Below are positions 1-11,480 of a DNA stretch of 64,000 bases, one piece after another. Origin of the DNA: Auricularia sp. M13. Lineage: Eukaryota; Basidiomycota; Agaricomycetes; Auriculariales; Auriculariaceae. The notes beneath the pieces were generated by a model that was given only the letters and a program-made list of their open reading frames with translations, had not been told where the DNA came from and ran no database searches. The stretch spans positions 1 through 64,000 of the forward strand of contig CM073197.1 of assembly GCA_037042915.1 (NCBI GenBank). Direction: 5' to 3'. Position 1 is the first letter of the stretch, and each line of letters opens with the position of its first letter. Both the position numbers and the translations under genes were made by a program.

Positions 1-289
1 AACCTAACCTAACCTAACCTAACCCAACCTAACCTAACCTAACCTAAACCTAACCTAACCTAACCTAACCCAACCCAACCCAACCTAACCTAACCTAACC
101 TAACCCAACTAACCTAACCTAACCCAACCTAACCTAACCTAACCTAACCTAACCTAACCTAACCTAACCTAACCTAACCTAACCTAACCTAACCTAACCT
201 AACCTAACCTAACCTAACCTAACCTAACCTAACCTAACCTAACCTAACCTAACCTAATAACCTAACCTAACCTAACCCTAACCCTAAAT
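1..289. repeat. Telomere array, TTAGG-type
   Basis: The first 289 bases are almost only AACCT units, which read TTAGG on the other strand. Variant units (AACCC, AAACC, one AATAA interruption) are scattered through it. The innermost part changes to two AACCCT units (TTAGGG) before unique sequence starts at about 290. The C-rich strand runs 5' to 3' from position 1, the orientation expected of a genuine left chromosome end. A 5-nt unit is typical of arthropods; most filamentous fungi use TTAGGG. Confidence 0.95.
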
Positions 290-539
290 TTCAGCCAAAG
301 GCATTAGCAATCCGCACGAGACAGACCGGACGAGACCAGTCAGTCATTTGTGTTTGCGTCTGCCGTCAAATATCTACTTCTCCGTTGACAGACCTTGTCC
401 ATCTCTGTGTCAGAGTCAGCCCGGATCCTACTCCCCGTCACAGTTGACTGAGTGCTGACCCAATTCCAGCTCCGTATCAAAGCAATCTGATGACGGGATT
501 ATGCAGGGGCACGAAACGTGTCGTCGCTGTAGGGAATTG
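290..539. other. Subtelomeric spacer
   Basis: Unique-looking sequence between the telomere array and the first coding segment. It holds no supported gene or repeat. Confidence 0.5.
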
Positions 540-1480
540 TTAGGTGGCAGCTGACGTAATATCCACCGAAGGCGTACGAAGATTTCCTGCTTCAACGAAG
601 TTTCGATACAGTTTCGGTGACAGTACGCGCGTCCACCAGATCAAGAAGTCCCTGCACAACTTCAGGAGCTCCACCACCGCATCATTGAGCTTTTGCTTGT
701 CGGTCGTCGTCCAATCCTGGATGGCGCCGAGGTCGTCGAAATGCTTGCGCGCAGTTTGAACGGTTCCAACAAACGACGCGCTGGCGAACACTGTCAATAT
801 TTCAAGCTCTATAATGAGTTTGGGATACCCACACAGGAGGCTTGCGGCGTCGTCGGCTGGTCATGCTGCAGAACTCCGGAATCTGGATGGGAAGGAGGAA
901 AACTGTCTCGGAACTTTCCGTCACACGGCGTTGTGCCTGGCGCCGGCCAGAACTGGTTAAACAATCTGTCGACAACCATCGGGTTTAAGGCGACGGACGA
1001 GTAAGATTAATATGCTATGAATACTGCTGCAGGGTCCTCTTGCTGTGGCCTTCAAGCCTGCCTGAGTGGTATTGCAGACCGCGGGATAGCTGATCGAAGA
1101 GCCACCATACAAACAGCCACAGAATGTTTTTGGAGTGACAAGGGTGGGCTACTAGCATTCCAGGCAGTTCTGGCTACCTTCAAGACCGTAAAAGCGCTCA
1201 CTGGCTGGTATCACTCATGCACCGCAGCACAGAACGTATCTGACCCTCTACGCAGCAACCCAGTTTCCAGCATCTATGAGAATAACTGCTCCTGATCAAA
1301 CTGCAGGAGGTGCTGTTGTGAACTCAAGAAATATGACAAATAAGTTAGTGGTGTTCCAGTTGTCAATCCAGTTTATCTTATCTGTTGAAACAATCATCTT
1401 GAGAGCTACATGGAACTTGGGGCCGTCCGGAGTCCAGTGGATTGGGACGTTGCCCGCATTGCTGGTCGTGGATGTATGAG
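540..1480 (-). CDS. Unrecognised multi-exon subtelomeric gene
   Basis: I do not recognise this gene. The best-supported part is the last exon (about 860 down to the stop at 540). It has balanced, coding-like composition, including the stretch LNDAVVELLKLCRDFLIWW and the ending TPSVDITSAAT. Further coding-like stretches lie upstream on the same strand, around 1060-1210 and 1300-1480 (for example IHWTPDGPKFHVALKM), separated by in-frame stops that would need introns. I could not fix all splice sites or the start codon. It is the gene nearest the telomere. No domain, signal peptide or membrane segment was identified. Confidence 0.35.
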
Positions 1481-2067
1481 GTCCACGTTATGTTATCGGA
1501 AGGGGTAAACTCATGTCCCACTGCCTAATGCAATACTTCATAGCCGGAAGACCTACCGTGCAAGGTGCCTGGACATGTCCACCACCTGGAAAGATTAGTT
1601 CTCACGTCCGAAGAGAAGAATGGAACACTGAAAAGCCGTTAGTGCGTCTACAGGAAAGGAGAAAGTTCAAGTAATCTCTTATGCCGCCAACCTGATCGTG
1701 CAACACAGTTGGAATATACGATCGATGTCCAAATTTCATATAAGCACAATTTTTAATGTCCAAGAAAATAAAACTGGATGAAACCGACCGCCAACAAGGT
1801 GACTGCTGTATATCATTACAGCGTGAATAGCCGCAAAGGACTTCGCGTCCGGTAACAGGGCCCTTCTTGGCGTGTAACCGGCTGCTGTATGTTCAAGTAC
1901 GGGGCTACGTTCGTCCATCAAAGAAAGGCCACTTGTTGGTTTTACGAGCATTTATAAATTCCACCGAATGGAGGCGCATGTCATTTTTTGACTCCTACCC
2001 GTTTAAGAGACTGAAATATTATGGGAAAGACACTGATTTATGCCAACACATATGAAAAATACCTAAG
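1481..2067. other. Spacer without a supported gene
   Basis: Only short open frames are present, none with convincing coding composition. I see no repeat or RNA gene here. Confidence 0.4.
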
Positions 2068-3562
2068 CTAGGTTTCCTGGACCTCCTCTGGCCAGAGCTC
2101 TTGCACGTGATCCATCACGACCTGCTCGACGAGCTTTCCAATCTCCTTAAGTGGGAGCTCCTTTTGGTAGACCGCCTCTGCAAACTCCATGACCGGCGTG
2201 ACGGTGAATATCAACGTGTTGTATGGGCACCATCCCCGTTCTCCCCTCTGATGTGCCCACGCCATGAATGTGCCTGTGAAATTTAGGGCGATGTCAAGCT
2301 CCTGCGCGCTGCGGGCGCTGCGGGATTCGCCTTCCGTTGGTCGCTGTCCACGCCGAGGATGCGAGAGGCAATGACCATGGTAGCCACACACCGCATCAAG
2401 GCGGCCCTAACATCGGTGTTGTCGATATCGGGGCGCGTCAAGGTCCCGTCAAGCGCCATTTGTCTTCGTTGTAGCCGCGCAAGAAGGCGAATTGATGTAG
2501 ACCGAAACGCGCGATATGCGAGCGAGTCCACGCAAGATCAAGATGCGTTGCAGAATCTCCCCCGGTAGGCGCAAAAGCGACAGTTCGCAGAGTCTGCTCC
2601 ATCGTCTCTGGAGCAAGCGTGTAGGATCCCGAAATCACTGAATGCGACAAGGTAATCCTTGTGAATGGCTGCCCGGGCCTCAGATACCTGAAATTACTGT
2701 GAAGATGGTGCAGCAGCGGGAGCCACGAAAGCTCACAGGATATCGCCTGCATCCAGGAGTACAGCATATGCACCCGGCTCCTCCGCGCTTGCTTCCCCGA
2801 TTGACCGAAGGATGAATAAACTCCTGCCATACTCGGAATGCAGGATCAGACCGCGGCCGGCACGGTCCATCGCGTCTTCGTCGACGGCGCCGCGTTGGGC
2901 GGCGAACCAGAAAGACCGCGCCGGGGGTCCGGAACTTTCGGTGCACAGGTCGAGCTCGGTCTGATACCAGACGTCATCCAAAGGATAGATGGTCCTTCAG
3001 CTCTGATCAGACCAAGCAGCGGAGGATATAACTGGCACGAACCGGACGACGTCCTCTACATCTCCTGATAGACGCGAACATGATACCTTTGATGTTTGCA
3101 GACCAACTGCCGCGGGATAATCTCCAGCATCAATGAAGGCTCTCCACGAGCAGACTCGCATACGTCCCTCCTTCGCATCTGCGAGAAAAGGCACTTAAGA
3201 AGGGTCAGAAGAAGCGCGAGGCCAAGAGCTAGGCCTCGTACCTTGCACGCGTACAAGGCCGTTTAGGATTTGCGCGCTCTCCGGAAACCAGAGCAGATCG
3301 GAATGATGTCGGCAAGGCTGGCTGCAATCCCCGGACCAGGATGTTGCTTTGAATCACACTGCGCGAGCCGTTGAAAAGGTCGCAAAGCGGCAAGATGCGA
3401 ACAGACGAGGCGCCGGTGTCTGGCAGGCGAATAATGCCCGTATCCCCACATAAAGACGACAAGAAAGCCGAAATATGTGGTGTAGCTTTGCTCACAGGAA
3501 TGTCGTAGCCAACGCAACAAAGGGTGTTCTGAAGGCATGATCAGCATGTCCCCTATTGACAT
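2068..3562 (-). CDS. Unrecognised multi-exon protein
   Basis: A run of coding-like exons on the minus strand begins at an ATG at 3562 (MSIGDMLIMPSEH) and ends at a TAA at 2068-2070 (ending ELWPEEVQET). Plausible introns have GTGAGC or GTACGC donors, for example near 2690-2745 and 3190-3265. Recognisable exon pieces in order are TGASSVRILPLCDLF, DAKEGRMRVCSWRAF, GDVEDVVRFVPVISS, WYQTELDLCTESSG, RYLRPGQPFTRITLSH and ALNFTGTFMAWAHQRG. The composition is that of a soluble globular protein. I find no known catalytic motif, signal peptide or membrane helix. It may be separate from, or continuous with, the upstream minus-strand coding segments at 3740-4950. Confidence 0.45.
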
Positions 3563-3739
3563 CTGACAGAAGGACTCACCGGCGGTGCCGTAGTACCGTA
3601 TACTGCGGAACCATCCACCCCTAAGTCAAGGCGCGGAAAAATCTCCAGTGCGCAACGTGGGGCATCTGCAGGGGAGTTTGCGCCACGCGTGTGCCAGCCG
3701 CTCGTTTACGCCTTGGTGGTCGGCTGGCCGGTGGGACCT

Positions 3740-4950
3740 TCAGGCTGCCAGGCTGTGCAGCATTTTTCTGCTTCGCCAGTCGCGCACTGGACCTGTAATG
3801 ATTATTATGCGGCGTTGAATGGTAATCGGATAAGACACGACAAACCTGGCCTTCCCGGCAACGGCATTGGGAGGATCCTGCTCTGCTTCATGCGTGTCTT
3901 CCGGTAGCTCATCCAAGTCGCCCGTGGGATGTTCCGAGACAAGAGATCGTTCTTTGGGATTTAACTCGGAGTGTTCACGCAGATCCATCTCCATCGCGAT
4001 GTCCGCCGCGGAGACCTCGACATCACTGCGCGGTTCGAAAGGCTGAAAACTATGCGCAGAAAGCTTCATTATAAATCGGGATAGCTGATGTGCCCGAACG
4101 TACGCGGTGGTGGGCAGCGAGGCCGAACGTCGAATTGTGACATGGTCCCCATGCGGCTCGGAGTCCATCGTTCGGTCCTCGCAACGTTCGATCATTGTTC
4201 CGGCGCTATCTAGGACGAAGGTGGGGAGCCTACGCCTCATTAGACTTTGGGATAGTGCTGTTATCGAACTTACCCGTTGACAATGGTGGAACTGGAAGAA
4301 CAAATCATACCTTCGTTCCTGACCGTGTTGACATCCATTGAAAGGCCCTCCTCCACGCGCCTGAATGGTAGAGTCCCCTCGCCCGCGGTGATGTTGGCGT
4401 CCATCTGCAGGACATCGTTCTTGCTCTCGAGCGTTTCTTCGTTGTCAGGCGTATCGCGATGTCCTGAAACAGGAGCACTACGCCCCATGTAAAAGGGCGA
4501 TTGGCCATATTGCTGACTTACCTGTCGAAAATTGAAGGCCTTGAAGGAATAATGGTGTCGGCGTCCTTGAGCGGGCAGGATTCTATCGTGGTTGTAACGT
4601 CGGTCGGGTTAGAAAGCTCTGCGGATTCGCTGCCACAGATTGACATAGCTCCTGCACCATTCAGCAGCTCTGAGATTTCAGAGATCGAGGTCCTACGCCT
4701 CATTAGACCTGGGGATTACGCTCTCTGTGAACGATGCCGCTCTCTGTGAACATACCCTTTGACGGCAGCTGATTTGGAAGCGTCGTCGTTCCCATGCCCG
4801 TCAACATCCATTTCAAATTCTTTGCCTTCCCCTGTGGCAAGCGGTGTGTCTGCATTTTCTGCAGTTGTAGTGAGGCAGGCGGTGGGCGGACATTTTGCGC
4901 CTGTGTCCCTGACGCTGTCGATGGCGAAACTGTGGACGCTCCGTAAGAAG
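3740..4950 (-). CDS. Acidic, Ser-rich coding segments
   Basis: Several minus-strand open segments show coding-like, low-complexity composition. One is about 3740-4245 (containing HVTIRRSASLPTTAYVRAHQ and a Glu/Asp-rich stretch), another 4305-4490 and a third 4518-4705 (SISEISELLNGAGAMSI). Two of them begin with the same short sequence, CCTACGCCTCATTAGAC on the plus strand at about 4230 and 4692, suggesting duplicated exon borders. The segments read like the disordered tail of the gene that starts at 6435. A seven-A run at about 4955 coincides with the frame change between the two parts. I cannot tell whether this is one long gene or two. Confidence 0.35.
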
Positions 4951-6435
4951 CTATCTTTTTTTGCTCAGTATTTCAGTCACACACCGTGCCCGCTTCGACG
5001 CAGGAATGGCCTGATACCCAAAGCCGGAGTTTGAGTCTTCATCGTCGGGCAAGCGCATACGTTTCATAGTCGTCAGATTCGCATGCAATTCAGGCGCATG
5101 TCCGAGGGCCTCGTTCTCGACGTCGTCAGCGTCGCCATGGTTAAGATCAACAGGTGCGGACTCCAGCAGTCGAGAGTGTGGGTGCTCGTCCTCTGCACCC
5201 GATTCGATTTCGACAAGGTAGGCGCTGGGAAAATTATTACACAAATGTGAACTAAAATCTGATTGGAGAGACCTTTTGAGTTGGCGACCAGTCCTTCCGC
5301 TGCCGCTAGTATCGATGCTCAGCGCCGCCGTGGACCTGGCCAGACCGTCTTCATCCGCGTCATTAGCCTGTCTGTGGATGCATTGTAAGAACTCAGGTTC
5401 TTCTGCAAATAGAAATTCCGCGCACTTTAACGAGGGAGCGGGTAGGTATTCCGGCTCCGGCTCTGAGCCGTCCGAGTCGACCCGCCTGTACTTTTTGGAC
5501 ACCGGTAGTGTGTCGGCCAAAGGAGGGAGATCGCGATGAGATGTTGGAAGAGTCGCCAACGCCTGGACAACAATATCCAAGCTACCGTTGTCGCGGCAGC
5601 AGCTCCGGAAGATGGCATACAGAAGGCCATACTCGATCTCTGCGAGCTCATGCGCCTTGCTGCGCATATGTTTGAGGATGAGAGAGTGCAACTAATAGCC
5701 GGGCAGGTCATGTGGGGGCCAAAAAAATGCAGCAGGAAACTCACATATACTATTCCTTCCTCTTTAATCTTCTCCACCTTCCGTTGTGCCAACAGCACGA
5801 CAGGGCTGACAGTGAGCGCAACCACGACGCTCTTGAACTTCAGGTCCCTGCGAGCAGTACCTTGGCGCCTTGGGAAGAAAGTACCCTCATACATGAGCCT
5901 GAGCAGCTCCGTACCGGCCGCGAACACGTGCTCCATGCAATACATTGATTTTTTCATCCTCAGGAGCGGCTTGATACCGTCCTCACGGTCCCGAACTCGT
6001 CTGCTGATGACTTCGTTTGTTGTCGGCAGTCGAGAACCTTGGCATGTAAGATATGCGAAAAAAGTGTGGTCAAAATGAGTCGTGCGTACTCGTGAGCAAT
6101 TCGTTATATGTATACGGCAAAGGCGCGATTGGCCTGTCGGCATCTTTGACGAGGGACTCGTAACCCTGACCCCACGAACGCAGAATGTTGATGGCTATGT
6201 CTTCCTGATTGGTAGACGCAGGCGGTTCCCTTTCACACGATGGGTAGGCCGCCTCAATTACACTCGTTCGCGCCTCAACAAACGACCGTCTATCCGACAA
6301 AAGCTGAATGGGCAGCGGCCGGTCAAACAGCCCTAGCTGGCTAAGGTGCTTTTCTGCTGACATCAGATGCAGAGCCTTTTGAGCCAGCTGTGTCATGTCG
6401 AACGTCGGCGGCAGGTCTACGGCTGGTGCGGCCAT
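4951..6435 (-). CDS. Unrecognised nuclear-type protein, 3+ exons
   Basis: The start is the ATG at 6435 (MAAPAVDLPPTFDMTQLAQ). Intron 1 is at about 6029-6081 (GTACGC...AAG) and intron 2 at about 5688-5745 (GTGAGT...TAG). Both joins keep the frame, giving TSSRLPTTNEVISRRVRDR and then EEGIVYLHSLILKHMRS. The N-terminal half is helical, with charged clusters and MKKSMYCMEHVFAAGTEL. The C-terminal half is acidic and disordered with a basic KRMRLPDDEDS patch and ends near SKKR. That suggests a nuclear protein, but no family is recognised. The palindromic repeat at 6497-6553 sits about 60 nt upstream of the start. Confidence 0.5.
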
Positions 6436-6496
6436 TGTGGTGCGTCGAGAGTTGCGAGCGACGGAGCGTCAACATTCGGCGTTCACCGAGCCAAAC

Positions 6497-6553
6497 GCCG
6501 CAAACACCGAAGCAAACGCCAGCTGGCGTTTGCGTCGGCAAACGCCGAGACTC
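6497..6553. repeat. Palindrome-centred repeat, copy 1
   Basis: About 57 bp centred on the perfect palindrome AACGCCAGCTGGCGTT with longer imperfect arms. A nearly identical copy is at 11212-11268 and a shorter one at 21937-21974. This copy lies just upstream of the minus-strand start codon at 6435. Confidence 0.75.
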
Positions 6554-6848
6554 AGCCTCCCCTTCCCAAAATCAATGCTGCTGCCCATGCACTCGTCGGT
6601 AATAGGGATGTCTTAACCAGCATTGACATTTACCCTGTTTGTAGTCTTTGTTTCGGTCTAGCTTTCGCCGTGGATTCGAAGTCCACCGTCTGCTCCTTCT
6701 AAGACATGCTCAACAAAACATGGTGGACCCGACTGTGCCTCAGTTAATGCACAATATTGTTTTGAGTGTGATCATCCTATCACCATTGTACTGGACAACG
6801 TGTTTTCCGGAAATCTTCTGACGGTGCTGAGTTTCAATCTCGTTCGCC

Positions 6849-8239
6849 ATGCTTGTCCAGTACACCCAGCGGCTTCCGCCTGAGATATGGCTCCATGTCT
6901 TTCTCTACATCGACCTTGGAATATTGCATGCGCTCTTCCTTACGTCGCGCTCGCTATTCAGGATCGCCATGGACTGCACCATCGACGTACTCTTCGGTTT
7001 TTATAATTCGGCGGCCCGCCGTAGTGACGCCTGTAAACGTCTTCGATCCTTCAAAAAAAGCCGCCGGACAACGTGGCGCGCCAACCTACAGATCGTCATC
7101 AAAGGATCCCCAGCCCTCGACCACATCGGTGCAGCGGACGAATATGCGCTATTCCTCCAGTATCCTGCGCACATTGTGCAAATTGGGGCGTGTTCGATCT
7201 GTGCGCATAATCGCGCGATGGCAGCGTGAGGCGGTCTCCCAAAAACTCCTGGTTGCAGTTGGACCTCTCATTGGGCAGGTCCAACATCTCGAACTAGTCT
7301 ATGTGCCACTCAACACGACCCATCACGGCCTGCTTCAGACCCTTCGTTCCTGATATCTGTGCACATACACCTGTGTGCAGTGCACGGAAATGGCCACCCG
7401 TCGACGTTGCCATTCGGCAGTTCGTTGGGCTCTTCCCAACTGCAACGGTGACAATTTCGGAAGGTCTCCTTCGAGAGTTCACCTACTCGCGGCCTGAACA
7501 TTCACTTTGTATTCGCGCACCTTCGACATACGACGTGGACTGTCACCTCGAGGCCGCTATATCTCTTGTGGAATTCGTGCCCCGCCACATCGACGTACTG
7601 GTAGACAGATTCGCTACGCAGGCGCCGGCTATATTCTCTAGATTTAGCCCTCGCGATCGCCTTCTTTTGTATTCGACGTCCGAAGGATTCGTCGAATGCG
7701 TTATCCTTGAAAATGGGCCAGTTAATCTACCCATGACTGTCCCCGACATGAAACGGCCGCCAACTTCCCCACCTATCGTCCGCAGACTCACAAGGCGCTG
7801 GTCCACCGATGGCTCTCCCTTGCTGGCTCTACTGCTCGAACCAGTTGGTGCCTTCCTAGCGCACATGGTCGTCCACCTAGGCGTTTGGCCTAACAATAAC
7901 ATCGCCTACGCGTGCCCCACGCTTCGATCCATCTTACTGCTCGTGTCTAATGACGACAAGCAAAACAACCTGGACTTTGCGGCGACTACCCGGGCACCAA
8001 TGCTGCGCCGCGTTGGCTTCGTCGGCGTCCCAGAAATTCAAAATCAAGTCGCCCTGGACGACAAAACCATTAACGCCTTCCTTGAGGACCACGTTTTGTG
8101 CGCTACTTACAAGCCGCTGCTGCCGGTGTACATCCTGAACGGCGTCCGAGTGCCTAGCCTTGGAGACCGTTTTAGGATTGTGCAGAAACCAGACCTCTCA
8201 TTCGGGAATCGTGATGGGTGGCTCAACATTATAGAATGA
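6849..8239 (+). pseudogene. F-box-type protein gene, apparently frame-broken
   Basis: The N-terminus carries an F-box-like motif right after the start (RLPPEIWLHVFLYIDLGIL, then a second helix). F-box proteins of this kind in Agaricomycetes couple substrates to SCF ubiquitin ligases and form very large families. The coding signal continues through 8239 (ending NRDGWLNIIE), with Leu-rich segments such as GQVQHLELVYVPL. The reading frame moves twice, near 7200 and near 7345. I could not place introns of normal length (over 40 nt) at either point. I therefore read it as decayed, with unusual splicing as the alternative. The ATG at 6849 is the first in a fitting context. Confidence 0.55.
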
Positions 8240-8362
8240 TACAAAAGTGTAAAATGTGATTAATTCCGCGGTTGCGCATTGAACTAGCGGCATCAATGAC
8301 ACGGTTTTCGAATCCCGCACCGTGTTTCGAAGTCCGCCACGCGACGTTGCCCACCCGACAAC
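8240..8362. other. Spacer between F-box and SET genes
   Basis: Short AT-richer spacer. It contains a 7-bp inverted repeat (ACACGGT/ACCGTGT) around a TTCGAATC-like loop that superficially resembles a tRNA T-arm. Confidence 0.4.
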
Positions 8363-9500
8363 ATGTTCGACAGGCTCTTCAGCTCGTGTCCCTTTGCCCA
8401 ACTTGATTTTCGGCAGGATGGCCAGGACTGGGCTATAAACGGTCTTCCGCACGCGGACTACGTTAACCTGATGGAGAACACCATCGTCGAGCACCTGTAC
8501 GCCGTGCATGGGTTTGGACTCGACGCGCCATGCGTCGCTCAGGCCTACCCAATGTTTGGGAGTCAACATAGGACCCTGCCGACGCTCAATTGGGACCCCC
8601 TTCGCACGGCATCGTCCTTCGATATGGCGGATATCATCAATCTGTCAAATGCGATCCTGCCTGTCACGAACAGGACATACACACCGCCCTCGGGCGCTAC
8701 AAGAGGTGAGCGGTATTAGGTTTCATTTCAACGGGTTCACAATTGAGTAGGCTTCTCCATTCCCACCTTTGGATTCACTGCAACACGCACCCCGTCAAGT
8801 TATTCAGAACGCCCATATTTGGCGAGATGCAAATAGGAGTTCGCGCCGTGACACGAATCGACAAGGGCACCTCCCTCTATTGCCTCCCGGGTTATCTGTC
8901 GGCGCCGCTTCACTTGGCCGATGACAGCGTGCACCCTCCGCCGTCGACTACCCGGATGCTCACCACAAGGAGGACTACGCCTGCATCATGGCTGGACCGG
9001 CCCGTTTCCTCAACTCTGTGTGTCTAAATAAACGCTGTCTCGCGTGCAAAAAGGGACATAATTGCGAGGTGCGCGCGTTACCTTGCAAAAGTTACGATTG
9101 ATCACAACAGCATTATTAGATGGTACCGAACGCCGCCCACAGTCCATCGACATTGTTCATAAGGACGACAAGGGACATCTCCGAAGGCGAAGAGCTCCTG
9201 CTGGACTATGGGGAACTGTATTTCGAAAAGCTGCTATGTGGACGGGTCCCTTGAGATCAAGAACTCTGTACATGTATTTGCGAGCGCAGAAACAGATTTT
9301 ATCTTCAGATGCACGGCTATATATGCAATACGTTTCGTCCATGGGCAAGATGCGGAGACAAGCAGGCAGATCAAGACGCTTCATCGGCTACACCGTCGGC
9401 GCAAGTTTCCGTGTCACCCGCGAGAGACTATTTGTCGCCAGCGACATCGGACCCGTCTTCGCTCTCGGAGTCGTCTGGGTCGTCTGACAGGCGCGCAGCC
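8363..9500 (+). pseudogene. SET-domain protein gene, frame-broken
   Basis: The pieces in order are an N-terminal region from the ATG at 8363 (MFDRLFSSCPFAQLDF), a SET N-terminal strand block (TPIFGEMQIGVRAVTRIDKG, about 8812-8870), the AGPARFLN block (about 8993-9015), the C-terminal core DISEGEELLLDYGELYFEK (about 9170-9230) and a Cys-rich post-SET-like LCTCICE (about 9266). SET proteins transfer methyl groups to lysines, usually on histones. The usual asparagine-histidine-x-cysteine motif after RFL reads NSVC here, so the conserved histidine is lost. The blocks lie in different frames with no fitting introns and one in-frame stop. A decayed or catalytically dead copy is most likely. Confidence 0.65.
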
Positions 9501-9510
9501 AATTGCTCGG

Positions 9511-9856
9511 CAGAGGCGCCGGCGACGAATATGGGCTTTGGCCTCTTGCCCGCGACCTGTGAGTGCGCAGCGGCGCTCGGCTCAGCACGATCGTCGCTGC
9601 GGCTGGAAGGGTCGAGTCCATCCTCCTGGTCCCCGGCTCCTCGCCCACAGGCTCCTCGCCCTCCTGCTCGTCGCCCTCCTGCTCAGAGGCGCCGGCGACT
9701 AATATGGGCTTTGGCCTCTTGCCCGCGACCTGTGAGTGCGCACCGGCGCTCGGCTCTGCACGATCGTCGCCGCGGCTGGAAGGGTCGAGTCCATCCTCCT
9801 CGTCCCCCGGCTCCTCGTCCCCGGCTTCTCGCCCTCCTGCTCGCCGCCCTCCTGCT
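9511..9856. repeat. Two-copy tandem repeat, 173-bp period
   Basis: The segment starting CAGAGGCGCCGGCGAC at 9511 is repeated at 9684 with few changes. It is GC-rich, with CTCGTC/CTCCTG runs. The period is not a multiple of three, so the two copies read in different frames. It follows the decayed SET gene and may be its disordered tail. Confidence 0.8.
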
Positions 9857-9880
9857 CGTCGTCAGCGGCGACATCGTTCT

Positions 9881-11012
9881 TCATGTCGTCGGGATCTTGC
9901 CCTCCATGAGGCTGTCGTGGCGGCGCGCGATTACGTCCGGGGAAACTGGTTGTTTCCCGGGCGCCTTGGGGAGCGGGATCTTGGGCTGCTTCTTGAACAA
10001 CTTGCCCCGCACCATTTTGGGGATGGGAAATGTGCGGTCGGGCAGCATGAAGTAATCAGGATGGTTCTGCAGGTACTTGCGCGCGAGCTCGCCGTCGCCT
10101 TTGGCGCGTCGTACCGCCGCCACCTGGAGCCGCGCACCTACATGGATGAGCACTTCTCTTAGATAAGGGAGTCTAACTCTCACATGCGTATTCCTTAAAT
10201 CGGGTAGATGCGCGACTCGTAGCGGTAGTCGTCACCAGATTGAAGGCAACGCTGGTCGATGTTGGCCGCAAATTCGTCGCGCACGTCGGCCGGAAATTTC
10301 GCGAAGGGCAGCGCCGCCAATAGCGGCCCATCCTGCGGGAGTCGAGGCAGCCACTGCCGACGGTGAGTATGAGCATGATATGGGTAATCAAAGCGCACTT
10401 CCGCCGTGGCGATCCATTCGGTTGGCACATCGTTGCTTATCCAGTTGTAGCTGTGCATGTATACGATGCGCACTTCTATGCGTCAGCAGGCTCGTAAACT
10501 TCAGAGAGCATTGCTGACTTACCAGGTTTGTCCGAGTCGATGAGGTCCTCTGGAGGAAAGCTCCAGTACTCAACGTCGCCAAAAACTGGATCCACCTCTA
10601 CTGCGAGAGTGCATTTGTAGTAGTCACGGGGCGCTTCCGTGACCTTCCAGTCGTCGCCCCTGATCTTGCGTAAATGGGGAGTACATAGCGGTGCTAAATG
10701 TACCTTCTTGCGCCGGCCATGGCGAGGAACTCTTCGTTAACGTCCGACGCGGACTCGGACGCCTTCGGGCCTTCTTGCCCTTGCGTGCCGCAGATGAAGT
10801 CCTGTAAGAGCGTGTCAAAGCTTGGCGCAAGGCGAATGGGACGCGCGTACGCCTTGCGCTTCGTCCCGGCGACGTAATCTGCGTCACTGTCGACGCGGCG
10901 CCGACGCCTTTCGGCCTTTCTTGGACTTGCGCGGCCCAGAGTTGCTCCTTCAGAAGCCTGTCAGATCGTGGCGCAAGGCCAGTGGGACGCGCGACGTCTT
11001 GCGCTTGGCCAT
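9881..11012 (-). CDS. Unrecognised multi-exon protein
   Basis: A possible start is the ATG at 11012 (MAKRKTSRVPLALR, nuclear-localisation-like). The better-supported exons are KYLQNHPDYFMLPDRTFPIP (about 9990-10070), VPTEWIATAEVRFDYPYHA (about 10375-10440), DPVFGDVEYWSFPPEDLID (about 10535-10590) and IRGDDWKVTEAPRDYYKC (about 10612-10665). Introns with GTAAGT and GTACAT donors separate them. The N-terminal 150 bp is tandemly duplicated (see 10735-11009) and the first copy contains a stop, so the true start is uncertain. No known domain is recognised. Confidence 0.45.
10735..11009 (-). repeat. Imperfect tandem duplication in an N-terminal exon
   Basis: On the minus strand the stretch beginning AAGCGCAAGACGTCGCG (about 11009) is repeated from about 10862 as AAGCGCAAGGCGTACGCG, at roughly 75% identity over about 130 bp. 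Only the second copy stays open into the downstream exon. Confidence 0.55.
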
Positions 11013-11211
11013 GGTCGCGGAGGGAGGAAAGAGTATTCAAACGCCGACGGTCCGGCACCCGCGCGTTCCTACTGTGTCATCACATCCAGTGCACCACGAC
11101 ACGCTGAAGGCCGATACGTTCTTTTCCTAAAATTTCTGCGGAATATTCCTTGCCCATGTGCAGCCAAGCCGGATCAAAAGGGATGGGCCGGAACTAGCGC
11201 CTCGGCGGAAA

Positions 11212-11268
11212 CCGCCGCAAACGCCGAAGCAAACGCCAGCTGGCGTCTGCGTCGGCAAACCCGAGTCT
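11212..11268. repeat. Palindrome-centred repeat, copy 2
   Basis: Near-identical to 6497-6553, with the palindrome core changed at one base (GGCGTCTG). It lies about 200 nt upstream of the putative start at 11012, so two of the three copies sit in front of minus-strand genes. Confidence 0.75.
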
Positions 11269-11480
11269 TTCTCCAGCATATTGCCAACGATACTGTCGTC
11301 CTCTTTGCCTAAGAAATATCCTTGGGGTATGATATAAAGTATGTGCGAGCGTTTAACTGACCTTTTCTCGTTGTATGTAACAACACAGCCAAAATTAGCC
11401 ATTGTAGCATGAATATATCAAAGGCGTGGTAATGACTAGAACCAGCACATCTGCCTGACTATCCACCGACAACGCAACAC

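Noticed and set aside
8268-8345. tRNA-like segment with TTCGAATC loop
   Set aside because: The flanking stem is a simple 7-bp inverted repeat, and no acceptor stem, D-arm or anticodon arm can be formed.
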